In this document: piece by piece, positions 5,495 through 11,630 of the stretch | Layout: each line of letters opens with the position of its first letter | Numbering within the stretch: position 1 is the stretch's first letter | Assembly (NCBI GenBank): GCA_016793305.1 | Contig: JAEUHU010000171.1 | Location: forward strand, 1 to 15,200 | Length of the DNA: 15,200 nt | Origin: Planctomycetota bacterium | GTDB lineage: Bacteria; Planctomycetota; UBA1135; UBA2386 | Direction of reading: 5' to 3' | Notes under the pieces: model-generated | Told to the model about the DNA's origin: nothing | Databases searched by the model: none | What the model saw: the letters and a program-made list of their open reading frames with translations, nothing else | Made by a program: the position numbers and the translations under genes

Positions 5495-7590
5495 CCGTGG
5501 GGCATCGGCGGCGGTTGGTCGGTGCGGCCGCCGGCGAAGCGCAGCACGACCGCCATCACGACGAGGCCGATGCCGTAGCACCACGGCCAGTAGGTCGGTC
5601 CGAGCAGTGCCAGCGGCAGGTAGCCACAGAATGCGCTGGTGGCCATTGCCAGCAAGGCATAGGGCAGCTGCGTGCCGACGTGCTCGAGCAGGTCGCAGCC
5701 GGCCCCGAGCGAACTCAGCACGGTCGTGTCGCTGATCGGCGAGCAGTGGTCGCCGAAGATCGCCCCTTCGAGCACGGCCCCGATGCACAGCAGCATCAGC
5801 GCCGGACCGCCGGCCGCCGGCGAACCGGTGAACGCCGCCTCGGTGCCGAGCTGGTGGGCGAGCACCACGACGTTCGGCAGCAGGATCGCCATCGTGCCGA
5901 AGCTGGTGCCGGTGGCGAACGCCATGGCGCCGGCGACCACGAACAGCACCAGCGGCAGCGCCAGCGCGTGCATCGACGCGCGCGCCGCGGCGGTCAGGTA
6001 GAACGAGGTGCCGAGGTCGCGGCAGACGTGGCCGAGGCTCCAGGCGAGGAACAGGATGCCGAACGCGCCGACCAGCGGCCGTACGGCGGCGAGCGACACG
6101 GCGACGATCTCGCGGCCGTTGAGCAGCCGCTGGCCGAGCGTCAGGCCGAGTGCGGTGGCGAACGCGGACGCCGACGCCACCAGCAGGGCCACGTCGCTCT
6201 CTGCGTTGGCGAGCACCGTGCGCACCCGCGTCGCGAAGTCGGTGCCGGCCGGCAGGGCCCGCCCTTCGTCGAGACCGAACAGCACCATGCCAACCAGCGT
6301 GCCGAGCACCAGCACCAGCATCGGCAGCAGGGCGTTGCGGGCGCGGGCCGGTCGTTCGGCGGCGGCCGGCGCGACGGCGGGCTCGTGGGCGCGTTCGGGG
6401 TCGGGCCCGGGCCCTGCTACAGCGGCCCGTTCGCGCGCCCGCTGCTCCGCGACCCGCATCGGCCCGAGGTCGCGCCGCAGCAGCGCCACCATCGGCACCA
6501 GCAGCAGCGTGAACCAGCAGTAGCAGCGGAACGGCAACGAGGCGAGGAACACCTCGAACGCGTCGCCGGGCACGTACGGGCTGCCGTCCGCGCGCGTCAC
6601 CAGCGACAGCGGCGCCTGGTACATCGACATCTCGTAGACGACCCAGGTCGAGAACACCGACAGGCCGGCGACCGGGGCCGCGGTCGAGTCGACGATGTAG
6701 GCGAGCTTCGCGCGCGACACGCCGCGGTCGTCGCACAGCGGTCGCATCGTCGTGCCGACGAGCAGGCAGTTCGTGTAGTCGTCGAAGAACACCAGCAGCC
6801 CGCTGAGCCACGCGACCAGCTGTGCGCTCACCGGCCCGCGCACGTGGCGCCGCAGCGCGCGCACGAGGCCGTGCACGCCGCCGTTCCGGCCGATCAGCCC
6901 GACGGTCAGGAACAGGAACACGACGAACAGGGTGATGCGCAGGTAGAAGTCGTGGCACAGCGAGCGCTGCCACAGCGCCGAACCGACGAAGTGCTCCGCC
7001 CCGCTCCAGGCCGTGGACAGCAGGCTCGGCGAGCCGCCCGCCCCGGGCAGGGCGCTGGCGACGAACGCGATGCCGCCGCAAAGGCCGGCGAGCGCCAATG
7101 CCAGCAGCACACGCTGGGTCAGCACGGCGAGCAGGATCGCGACCAGGGCCGGCAGCAGCGACGCACGGCTCGCGTACGGCAGCTGCAGGCGCTGCACGGA
7201 GCCGTCGGGGTGCGGCAGTTCGGCGAGGAAGCCCGCGTCGCCGGCGCGGACCGACAGCGGCAGGTGGCCGCGCGCGGCATCGAGCCGGATCGTCCGGCCC
7301 TCGGCCCGGCGGGCGGCACACCACTCCGCCGCGGTGCGGGCGTACTCGTCCTGGCGGCGGGCCAGGTCGGCGGCGTCGGTCGGCGGCGGACTCTGCCGCA
7401 GTGCGACGACCAGCGGCGGCAGCGCGCCGTCCTGCACCCAAGGCGCGAGCGGGCCGTCGGCCGCGAGCAGCCATTCGCGGACCCGCAGGAACACCAGGTA
7501 CGGGCGGCCAGTGGTCGCGTCGGGGTCGGGCACCGACGCGAACAACGCGACGAACAGCAGGGCGAGCAGCAGGCGGGAGCGTCCACGCAT
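5491..7590 (-). CDS. NhaC-family Na+/H+ antiporter with extracytoplasmic N-terminal insertion
   Basis: This 699-residue membrane transporter of the NhaC (ion transporter) family probably exchanges Na+ for H+, supporting pH and sodium homeostasis. Family marks are FDDYTNCLLVGTTMRP (Asp270/Asp271 region), TGTSFGTMAILLPN (about 559-572) and GDHCSPISDTTVLSS (about 612-626), the hallmark segment with acidic and polar residues in the ion path. About ten or more hydrophobic helices are visible. Usual NhaC proteins are about 450-520 residues. The excess comes from about 120 polar residues (21-140) between the first hydrophobic helix and the core, and from a charged Ala/Pro/Arg-rich loop in the middle (REQRA/ERAH type). 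ATG 7590 (MRGRSRLLLALLF) was chosen because it directly precedes the first helix. An in-frame ATG at 7665 would overlap the divergent permease start and add 25 polar residues. The exact ion preference is not readable. Confidence 0.88.
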   Translation of the reverse strand: MRGRSRLLLALLFVALFASVPDPDATTGRPYLVFLRVREWLLAADGPLAPWVQDGALPPLVVALRQSPPPTDAADLARRQDEYARTAAEWCAARRAEGRTIRLDAARGHLPLSVRAGDAGFLAELPHPDGSVQRLQLPYASRASLLPALVAILLAVLTQRVLLALALAGLCGGIAFVASALPGAGGSPSLLSTAWSGAEHFVGSALWQRSLCHDFYLRITLFVVFLFLTVGLIGRNGGVHGLVRALRRHVRGPVSAQLVAWLSGLLVFFDDYTNCLLVGTTMRPLCDDRGVSRAKLAYIVDSTAAPVAGLSVFSTWVVYEMSMYQAPLSLVTRADGSPYVPGDAFEVFLASLPFRCYCWFTLLLVPMVALLRRDLGPMRVAEQRARERAAVAGPGPDPERAHEPAVAPAAAERPARARNALLPMLVLVLGTLVGMVLFGLDEGRALPAGTDFATRVRTVLANAESDVALLVASASAFATALGLTLGQRLLNGREIVAVSLAAVRPLVGAFGILFLAWSLGHVCRDLGTSFYLTAAARASMHALALPLVLFVVAGAMAFATGTSFGTMAILLPNVVVLAHQLGTEAAFTGSPAAGGPALMLLCIGAVLEGAIFGDHCSPISDTTVLSSLGAGCDLLEHVGTQLPYALLAMATSAFCGYLPLALLGPTYWPWCYGIGLVVMAVVLRFAGGRTDQPPPMPHG

Positions 7591-7663
7591 CGGGAGGGCG
7601 AGGGCCGGCGGCGAGGAGCTTTCCCTCCCGCGTGGACCGTGCGGGGCGTAGCGTTCGCGGCCC
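7591..7663. promoter_or_regulatory. Divergent intergenic region between antiporter and permease
   Basis: Seventy-three bp must hold both promoters. For the permease, TAGCGT (7649-7654) ends 9 nt before the ATG, as at other + strand starts in this window, without a convincing -35. For the antiporter, the complementary strand reads CTACGCC in the same place, too far from its ATG to be leaderless. A GGAGGG-like purine run on the minus strand lies within its leader. Shared regulation of the two transporters is possible. Confidence 0.35.
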
Positions 7664-9184
7664 ATGGCGTCCGGTCAACTCCAGCGTCGTCTCGGTCTCG
7701 TGTCGGCGATCTCGATCACGGTCGGTGCGGTGATCGGCTCGGGCATCTTCCTGAAGCCGCTCGGCGTCGCGCAGGCCCTGCCGTCCGAGGCGTGGATCCA
7801 CACGCTGTGGCTCGGCCTCGGCCTCGTCTGCCTGTGCGGCGCGTTCGCGTATGCAGAGCTCGGCGCGATGTTCCCCGAGGCCGGCGGGCAGTACGCGTTC
7901 CTGCGCGAGGGCTGGGGGCGGTTCGTCGGCTTCCTCTACGGCTGGACGTTCTTCTGGGTGATCAACGCCGGCACGGTCGCGGCGCTGGCGATCGCGTTCG
8001 CCAAGAACCTGCTGCCGTTGTTCGGGTATCCGAGTGGCCCGCTCCGCCTGCAACCGGAGCACGCCGCGCAACTCGTCGGGATGGACGGGCTGTTGGCGCA
8101 AGCCCAGCACGTCGTGCCGAGCGTCGGCCTCGGGGTGTTCCTGCAGCTGGGGGTGGACACCGGCGAGCCGATGCGGCTCACGGTGGCGGTGGCGATGATC
8201 CTGCTGCTGGCGGTGGTCAACCACTTCGGCGTCGGCATCGGGGCGCTGGTGCAGAACCTGTCGACGTTCGCGAAGGTCTTCGTGATCGGGCTCATCGTCG
8301 TTGGCGGCCTGTTCTTCGCCGGTGCCGGGACGAGCGGCAGCGGTGGGTCGGCTGCGGCGCCGGCCGCTGGTGCAGCTGCTGGTGCAACCGTCGCCGAATG
8401 GACGCTGGCCGGCTTCGTGTCCGCGTTCATGGGGATCTTCTGGGCCTACGAAGGCTGGTACCAGATGCCGTTCAACGCCGCGGAGCTGAAGCGGCCCGAG
8501 CGCAACCTGCCGCTCGGGCTGATCGGCGGCATGGTGATCCTGATCGGGCTCTACCTGCTGATCAACGTGATCTACCTGCGCGCCGTACCGTTCGAGCAGA
8601 TGCGGGCGATGCCGGAGGGCACGCCCGAGACGATCGTCGCCAGCCTGACCATCGAACGGGTCTTCTCGCCGCAGCTGTCGGGCTACCTGACGCTGCTGAT
8701 CGCGATCTCGATCTTCGGTGCTGCCAACCCGAACCTGCTGTCGTCGCCGCGCGCGTTCTACGCGATGGGGCAGGACGGGCTGGTGCCGGCGGCGCTGACC
8801 CGGGTGCACGGGCGGTGGGGCACGCCGACCGTGGCGATCTGGACCCAGGCTCTGGTCGGCGCGACCCTGGTGCTGACGATGCGCACGTTCGGCGACGTCA
8901 CTGATTTCGTGGTGTTCGCGTCGTTCCTGTTCTACGCGCTGACGGTGGCCGCGGTGTACCGGCTGCGCGTGACTCGGCCGGATCTGCCGCGTCCCTACCG
9001 GTGCACCCTGTATCCGTTGGCACCGGCCGTTTTCATCCTGGTCGCGGTGGTGTTCGTGGGCGCCACGCTCAAGGACGCGGGCGGCCAGCGGAACGCCCTG
9101 AAGGGCCTCGCCATCATCGCCGTCGGCGTGCCGTTCTACGGGCTCTCGCGGCGCCGGCTGTCACCGGGCCCGGCGCCGCGCTAG
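7664..9184 (+). CDS. APC-superfamily amino-acid permease
   Basis: This 506-residue transporter has about twelve hydrophobic helices and the family's first-helix motif, here TVGAVIGSGIFLKP (about 19-32), where the broken helix binds the amino-acid amino and carboxyl groups. Other expected segments are CGAFAYAELGAMFPEAGGQYAF in helix 2-3 and PSRAFYAM-type text (SSPRAFYAMGQDG) in the later half. The overall pattern is closest to the amino-acid transporter (LAT/YfnA-like) branch, which works as a secondary carrier in the inner membrane. A flexible Gly/Ser/Ala-rich stretch (about 220-245, GTSGSGGSAAAPAAG) sits in one loop. It is divergent from the Na+/H+ antiporter and its stop TAG is the first part of a TAGAGT box before the next gene. 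The substrate is not determinable from sequence. Confidence 0.88.
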   Translation: MASGQLQRRLGLVSAISITVGAVIGSGIFLKPLGVAQALPSEAWIHTLWLGLGLVCLCGAFAYAELGAMFPEAGGQYAFLREGWGRFVGFLYGWTFFWVINAGTVAALAIAFAKNLLPLFGYPSGPLRLQPEHAAQLVGMDGLLAQAQHVVPSVGLGVFLQLGVDTGEPMRLTVAVAMILLLAVVNHFGVGIGALVQNLSTFAKVFVIGLIVVGGLFFAGAGTSGSGGSAAAPAAGAAAGATVAEWTLAGFVSAFMGIFWAYEGWYQMPFNAAELKRPERNLPLGLIGGMVILIGLYLLINVIYLRAVPFEQMRAMPEGTPETIVASLTIERVFSPQLSGYLTLLIAISIFGAANPNLLSSPRAFYAMGQDGLVPAALTRVHGRWGTPTVAIWTQALVGATLVLTMRTFGDVTDFVVFASFLFYALTVAAVYRLRVTRPDLPRPYRCTLYPLAPAVFILVAVVFVGATLKDAGGQRNALKGLAIIAVGVPFYGLSRRRLSPGPAPR

Positions 9185-9187
9185 AGT
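9158..9187 (+). promoter_or_regulatory. Candidate promoter for the 9197 gene inside the permease 3' end
   Basis: CTGTCA (9158-9163, 4 of 6 to TTGACA) and TAGAGT (9182-9187) are separated by 18 nt. TAGAGT ends 9 nt before the ATG. Its first three bases are the permease stop codon. Confidence 0.4.
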
Positions 9188-9196
9188 GCCGGCGCG

Positions 9197-9763
9197 ATGG
9201 GCGACGTCCAGTTCAGCTTGTTCTTCGTGGCCCTGCTGGTCGGCTACGTGCTGGTGCACCTGCGCCTCGTGCGCTTCGAGGAGCACCTGCAGAAGCTGTC
9301 CTCGCTGCGGGGGCTCGACGATCGCCTGCGCAGCCTCGACGACCGGCTGCGGTTGCTGGCCGAGTCGTTCGACAAGGTGCGGCTCGACCGGGTGGAGGGC
9401 CAGCTGGCGCGCCTGCACGACGACCTCGAGGACCTGCGCGAGGCGACCAGCGGCGTGCAGCAGGCCGTCGTGCAGATTCCGCAACCCGTGATGCAGGCTC
9501 CCCCGGTCGTCGTCGAACCGGCGCCGAAGGTCGTGACACGCGCCGCCGACCTCGTGCTGTCGCGGGTCGAGACCCGGTTGCAGGAACTCGGCTACCACGC
9601 CGTGCGCGTGCTCGACGACTTGTCGGGTGTGCAACTCGAGCACGACCTGGAGCTGCGCATCGAATGCGAGCGCGGCGGCATGCCGGTCAAGGGCCGTGTG
9701 CTGGTGCAGAACGGCACGGTGCGGGACCTCGCCCTGCAGACCGTCGTGCAGATGTTCCCCTAG
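9197..9763 (+). CDS. Hypothetical membrane-anchored coiled-coil protein
   Basis: I do not recognise a family for this 188-residue protein. It has one membrane helix at about residues 6-24 (SLFFVALLVGYVLVHL), then a likely coiled coil at about 26-91 with regular Leu spacing (RGLDDRLRSLDDRLRLL; LARLHDDLEDLRE). A Pro/Val-rich linker (IPQPVMQAPPVVVEPAP) follows, then a compact mixed helix/strand domain at about 113-188 (SRVETRLQELGYHAVRVLDD; KGRVLVQNGTVRDLALQ). The membrane helix has Asp4 before it and His/Arg after it, which suggests the coiled coil faces the cytoplasm. The gene starts 12 bp after the permease stop with its own -10 box 9 nt upstream of the ATG. It may act as a scaffold or partner at the membrane; this is inference. 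Confidence 0.75.
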   Translation: MGDVQFSLFFVALLVGYVLVHLRLVRFEEHLQKLSSLRGLDDRLRSLDDRLRLLAESFDKVRLDRVEGQLARLHDDLEDLREATSGVQQAVVQIPQPVMQAPPVVVEPAPKVVTRAADLVLSRVETRLQELGYHAVRVLDDLSGVQLEHDLELRIECERGGMPVKGRVLVQNGTVRDLALQTVVQMFP

Positions 9764-9771
9764 AGAGTGTG

Positions 9772-9793
9772 GCCGGGCGCGGCCCTGCCCGGC
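9772..9793. terminator. Hairpin between two convergent genes
   Basis: GCCGGGC (9772-9778) and GCCCGGC (9787-9793) form a 7-bp stem with an 8-nt loop, in the 34-bp gap between the 9197 gene (+) and the pseudouridine synthase (-). Its position fits a bidirectional terminator, but neither strand has a T-tract next to it. Confidence 0.5.
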
Positions 9794-9797
9794 ACCT

Positions 9798-10808
9798 TCA
9801 GGACGACGCGAGGGCTGCCGCGAACGCGGCCGGCATGGGCGCCAGCAGGCGCAACGGCTCACCGTGGCTCGGGTGCTGCAGCCGCAGTTCGCTGGCGTGC
9901 AGCAGCTGGCGGTCCGGTTCGCCAGGTGCCGCCGTGCGGCCATCGCCGTTCTGCTTCACCGCGGCGACGAACGCCAGATAGTCGTGGTCCGGCCGCCCGT
10001 AGAGCTTGTCGCCGAGGATCGGCGTGCCGTGTGCCTCGAGGTGCACGCGGATCTGGTGGGTGCGACCGGTGGTCGGCTCGCAGCGCAGCAACGTGACGCC
10101 CAGACCGTGCGCCTCGGGAGTGAAGTGCGTGCAGGCCGGCAGTGGGTCGACGGCGGCGCTGCCGGCGGCGCGACGCAGGCTGATCGAACTGTCGCGGGAG
10201 CGCCCGATCGGCAGGTCCACCGTGAACGGGGCCGCCACGTGACCGCGCACGATCGCGTGGTAGGTCTTGGCGACGGTGCCGGCGTGCCACTGCTGCTGCA
10301 GGGAGCGCCGGGCGTCGGCGGTCGCGGCCAGCACGACGACGCCGCTGGTCTCTCGGTCGAGGCGGTGTACGAGGCCCCAGGCGGCGCTGCCGGTGTGTTC
10401 GCGCACCAGCTGCACCAGGGTGCTGCGGGCGAACGGGCCGTCGGCGTGCATCGGCAGGTGGGCCGGCTTGTCGACGGCGAGCAGCGTTTCGTCCTCGTGC
10501 AGCACGACGAAGGACCGGTCGACGTAGGGCTCGGGGCTGGATGCGCGCAGGTAGCACAGCTCGCGGCCACTGCGCAGGCGCGTGGAGCCGGTGATCGGGC
10601 GGCCGTCGACCAGCAGCCGCTGTGCTTCGATCTCGGCGAGCCAGCCTTCTCGGTCGCGATAGCGGAAGCGGCTGGTCAGGTAGTCGAGCAGGGTCAGTCC
10701 ATCGGCCGACCTCGGGATCCGCGAGCGAAGCTCCGAGCGTTCCTGCGAGTGGCGCACCGCGTCATCGAACCGCGGCGGGGTGGGCAAGCCAAGACCGAGC
10801 CGAGCCAA
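9798..10808 (-). CDS. RluA-family RNA pseudouridine synthase with N-terminal S4-like domain
   Basis: This 336-residue enzyme converts selected uridines in rRNA (or tRNA) to pseudouridine. Residues about 33-95 look like an S4 RNA-binding domain (LLDYLTSRF; EAQRLLVDGRPITGSTRLRSG). The catalytic domain follows: VVLHEDETLLAVDKPAHLPM, then HRLDRETSGVVVLA with catalytic Asp151, then GRTHQIRVHLEAHGTPILGD (248-267) and LLHASELRLQHPSHGE near the end. S4 plus this domain is the layout of RluC/RluD-type enzymes, but the target site cannot be deduced. The start is uncertain: TTG 10808 gives the longest form and GTG 10757 gives a protein 17 residues shorter; no ATG is available before the S4 region. It follows the PEP-CTERM gene on the same strand with a 59-bp gap. 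Confidence 0.92.
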   Translation of the reverse strand: MARLGLGLPTPPRFDDAVRHSQERSELRSRIPRSADGLTLLDYLTSRFRYRDREGWLAEIEAQRLLVDGRPITGSTRLRSGRELCYLRASSPEPYVDRSFVVLHEDETLLAVDKPAHLPMHADGPFARSTLVQLVREHTGSAAWGLVHRLDRETSGVVVLAATADARRSLQQQWHAGTVAKTYHAIVRGHVAAPFTVDLPIGRSRDSSISLRRAAGSAAVDPLPACTHFTPEAHGLGVTLLRCEPTTGRTHQIRVHLEAHGTPILGDKLYGRPDHDYLAFVAAVKQNGDGRTAAPGEPDRQLLHASELRLQHPSHGEPLRLLAPMPAAFAAALASS

Positions 10809-10867
10809 GGGCGCGTGAGGAGCGCAGCGGAGCGCGGCAGGGCCTGCAGCTCGGTGCGGCGACCGGC

Positions 10868-11257
10868 TCAGGCCTGCGGGGGTTGGCGGCGTCGGCGCAG
10901 CAGGGCTGCGCCCGCGAGGCCGGTGCCGACCAGCAACAGCGTGCCGGGTTCCGGGACCGGTTGGCCACCTTGGCTGCCCGGATCGTCGAACTCCGCGACC
11001 GGCGTGGAACCGTCCGGAGTGCCACCCGAACCATCGCCCGCACCACCCTCGCCGCCGCCTGCACCACTGCCGCCTGGCACCGTCGGCACTTCGACCTTGT
11101 CGACATCGTTGGTCGGCGCGTCGAACGAACCACCGTCAGGCTGGTTGACCGGCGGCTGCGGGCTGTTGGCAGTGCTCTGATAGGCCTGCCCCGAGTGCTC
11201 CGCACACGCGGTGAAGACCATGCAGGTGGCCAAGGAGGACAACAGGAGCTTGCGCAT
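10868..11257 (-). CDS. Short PEP-CTERM sorting-signal protein with lipobox-like N-terminus
   Basis: This 129-residue exported protein has two sorting marks. At the N-terminus, MRKLLLSSLATCMVFTAC is a signal peptide ending in FTAC, resembling a lipoprotein box with Cys18. At the C-terminus, VPEPGTLLLVGTGLAG (101-116) and RRRR (121-124) form a textbook PEP-CTERM tripartite signal: Pro-Glu-Pro, hydrophobic helix, basic cluster. PEP-CTERM proteins are processed by exosortase and delivered to the cell surface or extracellular matrix. The body between is low complexity, acidic and Gly-rich (GGSGAGGGEGGAGDGSGG, 62-79), with no recognisable catalytic domain. ATG 11257 was chosen because the signal peptide begins there; the frame is open upstream but that part does not read like protein. 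A candidate -10 on the minus strand, GATACT, lies at 11296-11291. Confidence 0.88.
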   Translation of the reverse strand: MRKLLLSSLATCMVFTACAEHSGQAYQSTANSPQPPVNQPDGGSFDAPTNDVDKVEVPTVPGGSGAGGGEGGAGDGSGGTPDGSTPVAEFDDPGSQGGQPVPEPGTLLLVGTGLAGAALLRRRRQPPQA

Positions 11258-11630
11258 TGCTTTGGGTGCCGAGCGGGTTCCGACGGCTCCAGTATCGAGC
11301 AAGCGTCGTACCTTGTTGCGTTGCAGGATCGAAAGGTGTCGGAGCAGTCTCGGCGCGAGACGACCAGGTTGTTGGCAGCGATGGCACGGAGACCGCGCGA
11401 TCCCTGCTTGCGACGAGCCAGCGAGACGACGAGAGGGAGTCTTCGCTCGAGGCTCTACGAACCGTCCTATTAGCTCGTCGCGCGCCGAAGTTACCACGGC
11501 TCGGCGACGGGAACAGGGCGGCTGGAAGGGCGATGCCAGCGCCGACACGCTGTGGCGCATGCGTCGTTCCTGCGCCGTGGCGGAAAAGCGATGGCGTCGC
11601 GTCGGTGCGACGACGATTGGCACGGGCGGC
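11258..11630. other. Noncoding gap of about 370 bp upstream of the PEP-CTERM gene
   Basis: No convincing gene lies here. Open frames on both strands are rich in Arg and Cys and overlap neighbouring genes. On the minus strand, a hairpin CGTCGC/GCGACG at 11612-11595 lies about 20 nt after the stop of the large 11631 gene, with a TTTT about 8 nt further on, and may be a terminator. Two less GC-rich patches, TAATAG on the minus strand near 11470 and GATACT at 11296-11291, are candidate promoter elements for the PEP-CTERM gene. I found no match to a riboswitch or ncRNA family that I can name. Confidence 0.4.
11595..11612 (-). terminator. Weak hairpin after the large DUF4388 gene
   Basis: On the minus strand CGTCGC and GCGACG (6 bp) enclose the loop ACCGAC, and a TTTT follows about 8 nt downstream. 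It is short for an intrinsic terminator but correctly placed at the end of the 11631 gene. Confidence 0.3.

Noticed and set aside
7591..7665. Longer antiporter start at ATG 7665
   Set aside because: It adds 25 polar residues before the first helix and overlaps the divergent permease ATG; ATG 7590 fits the signal-like helix better.
4943..8809. Very long open frame on the - strand over the same region
   Set aside because: It is a shadow of the antiporter and permease codons, with Arg/Pro/Ala-biased text and no motif.
4747..8904. Very long open frame on the + strand (over 1300 codons) across the antiporter and permease region
   Set aside because: It lies opposite the antiporter and in another frame of the permease, is extremely rich in Arg, Gln, His and Ala, and has no domain text. 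High GC removes stops from the wrong frames.
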